Assembly (NCBI RefSeq): GCF_016019935.1
Contig: NZ_JAECMT010000003.1
Span: forward strand, 124,122-188,121
Length of the DNA stretch: 64,000 nucleotides
Origin: Paenibacillus sp. GSMTC-2017
GTDB lineage: Bacteria > Bacillota > Bacilli > Paenibacillales > Paenibacillaceae
Reading direction: 5' to 3'
Shown: positions 41,486-51,011 of the stretch, in pieces
How positions within the stretch are numbered: position 1 is the stretch's first letter
Layout: every line of letters starts with the position of its first letter
Made by a program: the position numbers and the translations under genes
Notes under the pieces: model-generated
Told to the model about the DNA's origin: nothing
The model's database searches: none
What the model saw: the letters and a program-made list of their open reading frames with translations, nothing else

Positions 41486-43501
41486 TTGATCAGATTAGAG
41501 GGTAGCTATGACGGCTGGGTTGTTTTGTTATCGTTTATAATTGCTTTATTTACCTCGTATTCAGCCCTAAGCCTCTCTTATAAAATTTCACATTCTAGGG
41601 GTAAGGTTAAACTTGGCTGGCTTTTAGTATCAGGCATCATTATGGGAAGCGGAATTTGGACGATGCATTATGTAGGGATGATGGCTTTCCATCTGAATGT
41701 TGAGGTTAACTTTCATACACCTACTACGGTCTTGTCGATTCTGGCAAGTATAATAGCCTCATTGCTAGCTTTCTATGTAACTTGGTCTCCCAAAATAACA
41801 AACCTTAAGATAGTAATAGGGAGTATTTTGATGGGCACGGGTATTGTCACCATGCACTACATGGGAATGGCATCCATGGAGAACTCATCGCTTGATGTAA
41901 GATTTGATTGGTTATTATGGATATCTTCAGCTATTTTTGCCTTTGTTGCTTCGTATGCTGCATTGTTTCTATTAAAGAGATTTAGAGATAATAGTCAAGT
42001 ATGGTGGACAAAAATATGTGCAGCTCTATTTTTGGGAATTGCCGTATCTGGCATGCACTATATTGGGATGGAAGCTGTACAGTTTTGGTGCCCAGTTTCT
42101 GAGACGATAGTGGACATGCCTAGGCAGAGTTTGGATATATCCTTATTGATATCTTTATCATGTGTTTTGATCGTAATCATATTGATAACTTGGATTGTAT
42201 TGTTCTGGGAACGGATAACTCTTAGACAACTTGCATATAGCGACCCACTGACGGGGTTGCCGAATCGGCATGCCATGAATCAATATTTTGATGAAAAGCT
42301 AAGAAGTTCTGAAGAAAGCGCAATTCTGTTCATCGATCTTGATCAATTTAAACTTATTAACGATACACTTGGTCACGATACCGGCGACTTGCTCGTGCAA
42401 GAAGTTGGAAGAAGGATTAATCAATTTATGAATAAAAGCCGCAGTATGTTCAGACTTGGTGGAGATGAATTTCTAATTATTATAAATGACAGTTCATCAA
42501 TATCTGTAGAAGGACTAGCTGAAAAGATTTTGGAGGAAATTAGAAGGCCATATTGGTTAGGTGGCAATGAGCTTTATGTAACGGGAAGTATTGGAATAAG
42601 CTATTCACCTCAGCATGGTATGAGCCGAACGGAGTTGCTTAAAGCTGCTGATACAGCGATGTATTATGCTAAGAACCAAGGAAAGAACCAGTATTGTTCC
42701 TATAATGAGGAATTAAATCAAAAGCTCGTAAGACGGATGGAAATCGAAAAAGGATTACGAACGGCACTCATGTTAGGACAATTGTCGAACTACTACCAGC
42801 CAAAGTGGAATGCAGAAACGAATCAGCCAATTGGATTCGAAGCGCTGCTCAGATGGAAACATCCACAACTCGGTTCAATTACACCGGATGAATTTATTCC
42901 AATAGCCGAAGAGACCGGTCTTATCGTACCAATAACTAGATGGGTGCTTGAACAAGCGTGCCTGGATTGCAAGTCATGGAACGAAAAAGGGGACCTTGGT
43001 CTTGGCGTATCCGTCAACCTTTCCGTTACTATATTTGAATGCCGAGGTTTGAGGGATATGGTTAATGATGCACTTGATCGCTCAAAACTAAGCCCGAGTC
43101 TACTTGAGCTTGAAATAACGGAGTCTACCGTTATGTATTATGCAGCGGAAGCAACGGAGCAACTGTTCCCACTTCAAGAAGCAGGTGTTCGAGTGTCGAT
43201 GGACAACTTTGGATCTGGATACTCTTTCCTCGGATCGATTGATAAGATTCCATTCCAAACGCTTAAGATCGATAAATTGTATATGCAGGACTATGAATCA
43301 CCTTCCAAGAGGGCAATTGTCAATACGATTATTACATTGGCTAACCAATTAAATATTCAGCTTGTGGCTGAAGGGGTCGAGACGGAGCTTCAGATAGAGT
43401 TCCTAAGGCAAGCGGGCTGCTCTATTATGCAAGGTTATTATTTCAAGAAACCTATGCCACGAGAAGAAGTAGATGAATGGTTAAGTGGGTTATCCACATA
43501 A
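41486..43501 (+). CDS. MHYT-GGDEF-EAL cyclic-di-GMP enzyme
   Basis: A 671-residue membrane sensor. Seven helices in the first 220 residues hold three MHYT motifs (TMHYVGM, TMHYMGM, GMHYIGM), thought to bind a metal and sense a diatomic gas or redox state. The GGDEF domain keeps FRLGGDEF and the I-site region is not obvious. The EAL domain keeps FEALLRW, DNFGSGYSFL and AEGVET. It could both make and degrade cyclic di-GMP. I chose TTG 41486 because GGAGG lies 6 bases before it; the ATG at 41462 has no ribosome site. An HD-GYP gene follows 30 bases later, probably in the same operon. Confidence 0.88.
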   Translation: MIRLEGSYDGWVVLLSFIIALFTSYSALSLSYKISHSRGKVKLGWLLVSGIIMGSGIWTMHYVGMMAFHLNVEVNFHTPTTVLSILASIIASLLAFYVTWSPKITNLKIVIGSILMGTGIVTMHYMGMASMENSSLDVRFDWLLWISSAIFAFVASYAALFLLKRFRDNSQVWWTKICAALFLGIAVSGMHYIGMEAVQFWCPVSETIVDMPRQSLDISLLISLSCVLIVIILITWIVLFWERITLRQLAYSDPLTGLPNRHAMNQYFDEKLRSSEESAILFIDLDQFKLINDTLGHDTGDLLVQEVGRRINQFMNKSRSMFRLGGDEFLIIINDSSSISVEGLAEKILEEIRRPYWLGGNELYVTGSIGISYSPQHGMSRTELLKAADTAMYYAKNQGKNQYCSYNEELNQKLVRRMEIEKGLRTALMLGQLSNYYQPKWNAETNQPIGFEALLRWKHPQLGSITPDEFIPIAEETGLIVPITRWVLEQACLDCKSWNEKGDLGLGVSVNLSVTIFECRGLRDMVNDALDRSKLSPSLLELEITESTVMYYAAEATEQLFPLQEAGVRVSMDNFGSGYSFLGSIDKIPFQTLKIDKLYMQDYESPSKRAIVNTIITLANQLNIQLVAEGVETELQIEFLRQAGCSIMQGYYFKKPMPREEVDEWLSGLST

Positions 43502-43531
43502 TGCGATGACAATTGAGATGGAGGGATCAAC

Positions 43532-44977
43532 TTGGGAAAACATAAGAAAGTATTTGTTATGCTTGGAGTCTTAATGCTTTTGCCACTACTCTGTTACATT
43601 ATTATACAAATGACTCCATTAGATAAAAGAATACATACACCACATGGACACTTTTATATCGTAAGTGTTGTGTCCGTACTTGCCCTGGCGGTTGCAGCTG
43701 CAATTGGCATAGTTGCCCCTCGAATACGGAATATTAAGGTTAGTTTTCTTTCATTATCTTACGTTTCATTAGCAGCGATGTTTATATTACATGGGATATC
43801 TACACCAGGTTTGCTCATGCATCATACAGGGATATCAGGCAGTGTAGCCCAGCTCAGCGTTTTACTTTCTGCAACATGGCTTTGGCTTTGTTCGATCTCT
43901 GCTGATCATAGAATGGTCAGATGGCTGTCTATGAAGCAGTTGTGGTTATTACCCATTTGGTCAATTTTTTTATTAGGATTTGGAACGTACTTATGGATAA
44001 ATCCAGACTTTGTTTATCATCTGCATCTTAAGGGCGGGGTAACGAAATGGATTACAACAGGTGCAATATTATCTATGAACGCATGGACAATATACCGGAA
44101 TTTACAAACATATCTTGTGTCTAAATTCCCTCTTCAACTAGCAATTGTGTACAGTACAGGATGGATGTTCATCGCACAGATTATTATGGTAACTGGCGAG
44201 GCGTGGATGGCAAGCTGGTGGCTATATCATTTCTTATTGCTCGCGTCAGTCATTATTATGGTAAGTGGCATCATAAGAGAGCATCTTAGTACAGGCTCCA
44301 TTACAGCTTCGATCAAATTACTATTTCGCGCTAATCCGGAAGATTGGATTAACACCTATATTTCACCAAGTGTAAGAGAACTAGTGACAGCAACGGAAGC
44401 TAAAGATTCTTATACAGCTGGTCACAACTATCGTGTCGCCCTTTATGCTCTTAAATTAGGCGAAGAATTAGGGCTGTCATCTTCTCAATTGCGTGCCATA
44501 GCTCAAGGTGGTCTTGTACACGACATAGGAAAGCTTTACATTCCAGATGGCATACTAAATAAACCAGGAAAGTTAACCGATGAAGAACGTGTAGTGATCG
44601 AATCTCATCCCGTTTCCGGTTATGATGTGTGTAAACGACTTGGATTTATGGTTGAGGAGCTCGCGGTCATTCGCTGGCATCATGAGAAATGGAACGGTAG
44701 CGGTTACCCTGACCAATTGTCGGGAGAGGAAATACCGCTAGTAGCTCGTATAACAGCAGTTGCAGATGTATATGACGCACTCACCTCTTCACGCTCCTAT
44801 CGAAAAGCAATGACACATGATGAGGCTATGATTATTTTGCTCAAAGAAAGTGGAAGGCATTTCGATCCAAGATGTATCCATGCATGGGAGCGACTTGTCA
44901 CTGTGCAGAAAGAATTTTTCCAAGAGACACTACAAAACAGTCCACATTTAAAGTTGGAACAAAAGCTGGCAAATTAA
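43532..44977 (+). CDS. Membrane-bound HD-GYP cyclic-di-GMP phosphodiesterase
   Basis: A 481-residue protein with about eight helices in the first 260 residues and a C-terminal HD-GYP domain. Its metal ligands are in GLVHDIGKLYIP and the signature is HHEKWNGSGYPDQLSGEEIP, followed by RITAVADVYDALTSSRSYR. It hydrolyses cyclic di-GMP. TTG 43532 has GGAGG 8 bases upstream. It is the second gene after the MHYT-GGDEF-EAL gene, so the pair may balance synthesis and breakdown. Confidence 0.88.
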   Translation: MGKHKKVFVMLGVLMLLPLLCYIIIQMTPLDKRIHTPHGHFYIVSVVSVLALAVAAAIGIVAPRIRNIKVSFLSLSYVSLAAMFILHGISTPGLLMHHTGISGSVAQLSVLLSATWLWLCSISADHRMVRWLSMKQLWLLPIWSIFLLGFGTYLWINPDFVYHLHLKGGVTKWITTGAILSMNAWTIYRNLQTYLVSKFPLQLAIVYSTGWMFIAQIIMVTGEAWMASWWLYHFLLLASVIIMVSGIIREHLSTGSITASIKLLFRANPEDWINTYISPSVRELVTATEAKDSYTAGHNYRVALYALKLGEELGLSSSQLRAIAQGGLVHDIGKLYIPDGILNKPGKLTDEERVVIESHPVSGYDVCKRLGFMVEELAVIRWHHEKWNGSGYPDQLSGEEIPLVARITAVADVYDALTSSRSYRKAMTHDEAMIILLKESGRHFDPRCIHAWERLVTVQKEFFQETLQNSPHLKLEQKLAN

Positions 44978-45029
44978 TTTTCTAAAAAAAGCAAATTGCG
45001 CATTATTTTGAAATGAGGAGCTATCCACA

Positions 45030-46028
45030 ATGACCTATGTAGCAGCAGAAGAACGATATACTGGGATGAAATATAATCGTGTAGGGCGGAGCGGTCTTAA
45101 ACTTCCGATTATATCGCTTGGATTATGGCATAACTTCGGGGGAACCGACCGTTATGAGAATAGTAGAGCAATGGTGCACCGAGCCTTCGATCTCGGAATT
45201 ACTCATTTCGATCTAGCAAACAATTACGGAACTCCCGCAGGCTCTGCAGAAGAAACGTTTGGGGCAATCTTAAACAAAGATATGAGTGCATATCGAGACG
45301 AAATGATTATTTCGACCAAGGCAGGATACGAAATGTGGGGCGGTCCTTATGGCGAATGGGGCTCACGCAAATATATGGTAGCAAGCCTTGATCAAAGCTT
45401 GAAGCGAATGAAGCTAGACTATGTTGATATTTTCTACTCTCATCGCCCGGACCCAGAAACTCCTCTTGAGGAAACGATGGGAGCACTCGATCATGTTGTT
45501 CGTCAAGGTAAAGCATTGTATGTCGGTATATCTAATTATAGTCCGGAGCAAACTGCCCAAGCTGCTGAAATATTGAAGCGATTAGGAACGCCTTGTCTCA
45601 TCCATCAACCATCTTATTCTATGTTTAATCGAACGATAGAAAAAGGGCTGCAAGATGTGCTAGATGAGCAAGGAATCGGTTCAATTGTGTTCTCTCCGCT
45701 AGCTGGCGGGTTACTGACGAATCGTTATTTGAATGGTGTTCCTGCTGATTCACGAGCAGCTGGCTCAAGTATATTTTTGAAATCGGAACAGATTACCGAA
45801 GGCAAGTTAAATAAAATTAACGCACTAAATGAGCTTGCGAAGGAACGCGGACAGTCACTTGCAGGTATGTCACTTGCTTGGGTGCTTCGAGGTGGTAAAG
45901 TAACATCTGCTATAATCGGTGCTAGTCGAGTAGACCAAATCGACGATAATGTAGCAGCAATCCAGCATTTGTCTTTTAGTGATGATGAGCTGAATAGAAT
46001 CGATTCTATTTTATCAACTAAAGAATAA
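45030..46028 (+). CDS. Aldo-keto reductase (YghZ/L-glyceraldehyde 3-phosphate reductase-like)
   Basis: A 332-residue NADPH-dependent reductase with a TIM barrel. The catalytic tetrad is visible as Asp and Tyr in FDLANNYG, Lys in ISTKAGYEMW and His in DIFYSHRPD. The WGGPYGEWGSRKY segment is typical of the YghZ group, which reduces L-glyceraldehyde 3-phosphate and methylglyoxal. Cofactor site SAIIGASRVDQI is at the end. It lies between signalling genes without evident relation to them. Confidence 0.88.
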   Translation: MTYVAAEERYTGMKYNRVGRSGLKLPIISLGLWHNFGGTDRYENSRAMVHRAFDLGITHFDLANNYGTPAGSAEETFGAILNKDMSAYRDEMIISTKAGYEMWGGPYGEWGSRKYMVASLDQSLKRMKLDYVDIFYSHRPDPETPLEETMGALDHVVRQGKALYVGISNYSPEQTAQAAEILKRLGTPCLIHQPSYSMFNRTIEKGLQDVLDEQGIGSIVFSPLAGGLLTNRYLNGVPADSRAAGSSIFLKSEQITEGKLNKINALNELAKERGQSLAGMSLAWVLRGGKVTSAIIGASRVDQIDDNVAAIQHLSFSDDELNRIDSILSTKE

Positions 46029-46078
46029 ACGAATGCGGACATCTTATACTTGCTAGCAGTAGTCAAAGGGGAATTGAG

Positions 46079-49000
46079 ATGGACAAAATATCGCTTAGAA
46101 CAAAAGGTTTAATACTTATATTATCCATATCCTTTATTCCTCTTTTTATTGCTGGCGTGAACAATTACTGGGCTGTTAAAGAAGCTATGATTCAATCGGA
46201 GATTGAGAAGATTAGCAGCAAACAAAAGAGCCAAGCAAATAATATAGCTGCATGGATGGACATTCGCCGTGCCGAGATGTTAGTGATGAGTCGAACGAGT
46301 GTCATCCGCTTTGGAACAAACGAAGAACGACTGAATTATTTGGGAAGAGAACTTTTCCGAAGTGGTTTTAATTATCACTCATTAGGATTTATAGATGTGG
46401 ATGGGAATGCCTATCGTAGTGATGGCAGGACAATCGATATGAGTGGCGAGCCTTTTTTTCAATCAGCTATTGAAGGTACACTAACAATTACAGATCCTTA
46501 TAAACCGGGTTTCTCTTACATGGAGCAAACCTTTATTGTCGTACCTGTTTATGGCAGCGGTACAGATATTGTCGGTGTCTTTTACGGATCGATACCGTTT
46601 ACAGCGTTTAATCGATTTCTTGACTATGGTGAGGAAGACTCACCTGTCCGGTTTTATAATGATAATGGGAAAATTATTTATAGCTCTAGTACTGTCACTA
46701 GCAATATGAAAACACTTAGAGCGAATGCTTCCTTTAAAGTCGTTGCTGAGGAAATGCTCAGCCACAATGAAGGAAACGTAGTCGTACGAGTTGATGATGA
46801 AAATTATAGGGTATATTTCGCGAAGGTTGCTGGAACACCATGGAGACTTGCGCTGCAAGAGCCTACTTCAAAGATGGACGAGATGTTAGCTCCAATCTTT
46901 TGGCGAATGGTTATTACGATAGCGATAACGGAATTTTTTATAGCACTACTTTTTTACCTGTATTTTGAACGTATTGTTAAAAGGTTAGAGCGTATATTGT
47001 CTGTAACGGAGCAAGCAGCAGGTGGAGAATTCAAAGCGGAACATTTGGATACATCTCAAAATGATGAAATTGGTCAACTGGCCCATTCTGTTAATGGGAT
47101 GATGGAGCATCTACAAGAAATGTTTGACCGATTAAACGCCATCATTAATCAAAATCAGAATGGTTTCGTTGTACTCGACAATCAATATAAAGTCACCTAT
47201 ATGAACAAAGCTGCAGAAGATATGCTGGGATACAAGACAGAGGAGCTTGCAGGACATGTGACGCCGCTTCTGTTTATGGATATGGACGAAATAAAGGCAG
47301 AAGCAGAGCGATTAACGATTGAGCTTGGTAGAGAAGTTCAACCTGGACTAGAAGTGTTCAAGGAGCTTCGTATTGAAGGATTCACCCACGAACGTGAGTG
47401 GACGTTTATTCATAAAGATGGAACGCGAATTCCTACGCTGCATAGTTCAAATGTACTTCGAGATCGCAGTGGTAAGTTCTCAGGTGTTGTAGGAATGATA
47501 AGAGACATTTCTTATCGTAAACGTGTGGAAAGGGTACGTAATCGTTTACTCGATATTGTTGAAACGGCGAAAGATTTAATTGCTTCTGTTAGTAATGATG
47601 GCAAGTTTATTTATATAAACAAAGCAGGAAAAGAGATGCTCAGTCTAGTCCATGACGACGAAACAAATTCTTTTGTTAAACAATATGTCGGAGGCTCTTT
47701 GTATAAGAGCTTGCTTGCAGGTGCTAGAATCGCAACAGAGCATGGTTATTGGGAGAGCGAGGCGCAGTTGCTTAAACTAAACGGGGAGCAATTGTATGTA
47801 TCTATCGTTGTCGTTACCCATGTCGATTCTACTACAGGTGAGATGTTCTTCTCCTGTATTGCAAGGGATATCTCTGAGCAGAAGCGGGTACAAGAAGAGC
47901 TTGTCGGTGCGACATTAGATGCTGAGGAAGCTAACAAAGCAAAAAGTAGATTTTTAGCGCTGATGAGTCATGAGATTCGTACACCTCTTAATGGCATTAT
48001 TGGTTTAACACAACTGATCCGTAAGACAGAGCTATCGGTCATTCAAAAAGACTATTTGGACAAGATGAACATGTCCTCAGAGACTCTGCTGCGCATCATT
48101 AATGATGTGCTCGACTTCTCGAAGATTGAAGCGGGTAAAATTGAGGTAGAGCGCCTTCCTTTCCAACCAGAAGAATTACTTCACCGCCTCTCGAATGGTC
48201 TTAGCGTATTTCTTGGTGGGAAAGAGCAGTTCGAATTTATGATTAAAACACCGGAAAAGCTTCCTCTTATGCTCATTGGTGACAGTATGAGACTTGAGCA
48301 AGTGCTTCTTAATTTATGTATGAATGCGATTAAATTTACATCTAAAGGATTGGTTAAGCTTGAACTTGACATTGTGGAAGAGAGTTCGGACAAAGTGAAA
48401 ATTCTCTTCCTCATTTCGGATACCGGAATAGGAATGAATCAAGAACTGCTTGATCAGTTATTTATGCCATTTACTCAAGCCGATAGTTCTACAACTCGCA
48501 AATATGGCGGTACAGGACTTGGACTTGTTATATCGAAAAATCTAGTAGAACTGATGGGCGGCAAACTGTTTGTATCTAGTGAAGAAGGGGTAGGAAGCAG
48601 GTTTTATTTCACATTATCATTTGCGGCCGATCCTTATCGTTATGACCCTCACAATCCGAACTTATCTTTTGCTCAAGATGGGACGGTTTGGGTCGTAGAG
48701 GACGATAAGAAGATGCAAGAACACTGGATTTATTTGTTCAAAACAATGGGGCTATCCGTCATTGCTTTTGACAGTTGGCAAAGTTCCCTTGAGAAGCTAC
48801 GCCGTGTTGGAGTAGGTGCAAGGCCACAGTTACTGCTTATGGATATGGAAATGTCAGATATGTATGGCATTCATACATGGTTATCGTTCCAGCAAGAGGC
48901 AGAAGAGGCCGGCGTGCCCATTATCGCCTTAACAACGACCTATGGCCGTGACGAATTACAAGGATTATCGGAAGAAGTTCGCCCACAAGCGATACTAACG

Positions 49001-49948
49001 AAACCAGTTGTACGGGGTGCTATCGTACGTGCACTCGGTCCAGTATTTCGGAAGAGAGCGGAAGAGCAACAGAACAAAAAAATAAGCAAATCAACGCTTT
49101 TATTAGACGAGAAAACACCATCAATAAAAATACTGTTAGCTGAGGATAACAAAATAAATCAGCTAGTCGCTTTAGAAATGTTAAAGGAATGTGGGTATGA
49201 GGTTGGTTTAGCTCAAAATGGAGAAGAAGTGCTACGAATGTTAGAAGGAGAGCATTGGGACCTTATCATGATGGACATTCATATGCCGATTATGGATGGA
49301 ACGGAAGCTGTTCGTATCATAAGAAGTAAGGAACAGGATAGTGATATTCCAATTGTTGCAGTTACAGCGAATGTTGTGAAAAAAGATCATGAGCATTATT
49401 TGAAATTAGGGATGAATGATGTCATTACGAAGCCCCTGGAAATGAGTAGGCTAAGAGAAGTATTGACGTATTGGCTTGATAAAATGTCCAAACATTCGAA
49501 GCAGAACATGATGAAAGCAGAAGGATTCGGCGTTGTCCGAGCGGAACAACCTATCCAGCCCTTAATGAGTAATGATCTTGTTAAGTTGTCATCTGTTAAA
49601 AAGATGGATGCAATGAACGCTTTGGAACGCGTTAATGGAAAACTACCTATTTTATTACATATGATTGAGCAATTTAAGTTGGATTACAGTACATTTATTG
49701 ATCAGTTACGAATTGAGCTAAAGAAGTTGGAGATCGATTCAGCAGCTAGAATGCTACATACGCTCAAAGGAGCTGCAGGTTATTTATCTGCTAGATCACT
49801 AGGAGAGGCAGCATCTGAAGCTGAAACGATTTTAAAGAGTGGAGGGCTCGGATCAGACGAACTTGAGACTAGGCTTACGCTACTGGAAAATGAGTTAACT
49901 GAACTTCTTGCTGAACTTCGACATATGGGAGTAGGTTTCGACAAATAA
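46079..49948 (+). CDS. Hybrid histidine kinase: Cache-HAMP-PAS-PAS-HisKA-HATPase-REC-REC-HPt
   Basis: A 1289-residue membrane sensor kinase. Helix 1 (about 10-30) and helix 2 (about 275-300) enclose an extracellular dCache-type domain. A HAMP linker (to about 355) and two PAS domains (about 360-480 and 490-610) follow. The HisKA box is SHEIRTPLN with His631. The ATPase domain has the N box NLCMNAIKFT, G1 DTGIGM and G2 GGTGLGL. Receiver 1 has Asp922 (LLMDMEMSD) and receiver 2 has Asp1066 (MMDIHMP). The HPt domain has His1227 (HTLKGAAG). All phosphorelay residues appear intact. The OmpR-type regulator gene starts about 100 bases downstream and is the likely final acceptor. Confidence 0.92.
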   Translation: MDKISLRTKGLILILSISFIPLFIAGVNNYWAVKEAMIQSEIEKISSKQKSQANNIAAWMDIRRAEMLVMSRTSVIRFGTNEERLNYLGRELFRSGFNYHSLGFIDVDGNAYRSDGRTIDMSGEPFFQSAIEGTLTITDPYKPGFSYMEQTFIVVPVYGSGTDIVGVFYGSIPFTAFNRFLDYGEEDSPVRFYNDNGKIIYSSSTVTSNMKTLRANASFKVVAEEMLSHNEGNVVVRVDDENYRVYFAKVAGTPWRLALQEPTSKMDEMLAPIFWRMVITIAITEFFIALLFYLYFERIVKRLERILSVTEQAAGGEFKAEHLDTSQNDEIGQLAHSVNGMMEHLQEMFDRLNAIINQNQNGFVVLDNQYKVTYMNKAAEDMLGYKTEELAGHVTPLLFMDMDEIKAEAERLTIELGREVQPGLEVFKELRIEGFTHEREWTFIHKDGTRIPTLHSSNVLRDRSGKFSGVVGMIRDISYRKRVERVRNRLLDIVETAKDLIASVSNDGKFIYINKAGKEMLSLVHDDETNSFVKQYVGGSLYKSLLAGARIATEHGYWESEAQLLKLNGEQLYVSIVVVTHVDSTTGEMFFSCIARDISEQKRVQEELVGATLDAEEANKAKSRFLALMSHEIRTPLNGIIGLTQLIRKTELSVIQKDYLDKMNMSSETLLRIINDVLDFSKIEAGKIEVERLPFQPEELLHRLSNGLSVFLGGKEQFEFMIKTPEKLPLMLIGDSMRLEQVLLNLCMNAIKFTSKGLVKLELDIVEESSDKVKILFLISDTGIGMNQELLDQLFMPFTQADSSTTRKYGGTGLGLVISKNLVELMGGKLFVSSEEGVGSRFYFTLSFAADPYRYDPHNPNLSFAQDGTVWVVEDDKKMQEHWIYLFKTMGLSVIAFDSWQSSLEKLRRVGVGARPQLLLMDMEMSDMYGIHTWLSFQQEAEEAGVPIIALTTTYGRDELQGLSEEVRPQAILTKPVVRGAIVRALGPVFRKRAEEQQNKKISKSTLLLDEKTPSIKILLAEDNKINQLVALEMLKECGYEVGLAQNGEEVLRMLEGEHWDLIMMDIHMPIMDGTEAVRIIRSKEQDSDIPIVAVTANVVKKDHEHYLKLGMNDVITKPLEMSRLREVLTYWLDKMSKHSKQNMMKAEGFGVVRAEQPIQPLMSNDLVKLSSVKKMDAMNALERVNGKLPILLHMIEQFKLDYSTFIDQLRIELKKLEIDSAARMLHTLKGAAGYLSARSLGEAASEAETILKSGGLGSDELETRLTLLENELTELLAELRHMGVGFDK

Positions 49949-49949
49949 A

Positions 49950-49967
49950 TCTAACATTTCTCTAACA
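49950..49967 (+). promoter_or_regulatory. Direct-repeat box upstream of the OmpR-type regulator gene
   Basis: TCTAACA at 49950-49956 and again at 49961-49967, 11 bases apart, the geometry used by OmpR/PhoB-type regulators. A consensus TATAAT at 50010-50015 follows. The same box occurs at 50910. Confidence 0.55.
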
Positions 49968-50056
49968 ATCTGTTGTTCATGTCTGTTCAGTATTGTATAG
50001 TAGAGTTACTATAATAGTTTCGACAGAAATCTTCAATTTGTTAGAGGGTGACGCCG

Positions 50057-50761
50057 GTGTATAAAGTTTTAGTTATTGAAGATGACGTCATGATGAGTAA
50101 TATGTTATCCATGTATCTTACTGAGGAAGGCTACAAAGTCCAGCAGGCTTTTCGCGGCGAAGAAGGATTGCTGTTAGTCGGCAGTTTCGAACCACACCTG
50201 ATCCTCCTTGATCTTATGCTTCCTGATTTGGATGGCATAGAGGTTTGCACGAGAGTTCGGAGCTACTCTCAAGTACCGATAATGATATTATCTATGAAGA
50301 GTGAAGTGTCTGAACGAGTGCACGCACTTAAGTCCGGAGCGGACGATTATTTATGTAAGCCTTTTAGTATGCATGAATTAACAGCTCGAGTTGAGGCGTT
50401 AATTCGTCGTTCGAGTACAACTCATGTGGACGCTGCCACGCAGATGGCAGCAACAGTTGCTACGATTGAAGAAGAGGACCCTATCCAGCTCGATGTTGAG
50501 AGACGTCTACTGCTCGTGCGTAGGAAATTGGTAGAAACAACATTCTCTGAATATGAGCTTATGAAACTTTTTCTAGCTCACCCAGGGAAAGTGTTTAGCA
50601 GGGAAGAATTGATTAATGCTATTAGAGGATTTGATTCTTTCGTCACCGATCGTGCAATCGACGTACATATCGTCAATCTTCGCAAAAAAATTGAACAAAA
50701 CCCGAAAGAACCAAAACTTATTCGAACAGTTTGGGGATTTGGCTACAAGTATTCGACATAA
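50057..50761 (+). CDS. OmpR/PhoB-family response regulator
   Basis: A 234-residue regulator. The receiver domain (1-120) has the acidic pair of IEDDVMM, the phosphorylated Asp in LLDLMLPD, the switch Ser in ILSMKS and the conserved KPF. The winged-helix DNA-binding domain (about 140-232) ends in DRAIDVHIVNLRKKIEQNP and RTVWGFGYKY. The start is GTG 50057, with GAGGGTG 6 bases before it. It probably receives phosphate from the HPt domain of the kinase upstream. A direct-repeat box in front of the gene suggests autoregulation. Confidence 0.9.
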   Translation: MYKVLVIEDDVMMSNMLSMYLTEEGYKVQQAFRGEEGLLLVGSFEPHLILLDLMLPDLDGIEVCTRVRSYSQVPIMILSMKSEVSERVHALKSGADDYLCKPFSMHELTARVEALIRRSSTTHVDAATQMAATVATIEEEDPIQLDVERRLLLVRRKLVETTFSEYELMKLFLAHPGKVFSREELINAIRGFDSFVTDRAIDVHIVNLRKKIEQNPKEPKLIRTVWGFGYKYST

Positions 50762-50833
50762 GCGGGACCTCAGGAGATAGTTAGACTTATATACATTATG
50801 AAGCAATGTCAATAGTACTCATGTAGGATAAAG

Positions 50834-50863
50834 GTATTCCGCTTTTTGCGGAATACTTTTTTT
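50834..50863 (+). terminator. Terminator after the OmpR-type regulator
   Basis: GTATTCCGC, loop TTTTT, GCGGAATAC, then eight T residues. A compact canonical terminator. Confidence 0.9.
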
Positions 50864-50909
50864 GTTTATAGCAGATAATCACTTAGATTTATCGGAATGA
50901 ATGAATATA

Positions 50910-50927
50910 TCTAACAATCTTCTAAAA
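50910..50927 (+). promoter_or_regulatory. Direct-repeat box upstream of the EAL gene
   Basis: TCTAACA at 50910-50916 and TCTAAAA at 50921-50927, 11 bases apart, matching the box at 49950. A possible TAATAT hexamer lies about 18 bases further, so the second repeat would take the place of a -35 element, as in PhoB-type activation. Confidence 0.5.
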
Positions 50928-51011
50928 GTCTATACTGCACTTTTCTAATATTTATATGCGACTATTGGAGTAATACTAAAGGATGATAAATGCTAGGAAG
51001 GGGTTTTGATC

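Noticed and set aside
44978..46028. Aldo-keto reductase as part of the signalling system
   Set aside because: It is only a neighbour; nothing in its sequence or spacing links it to cyclic di-GMP.
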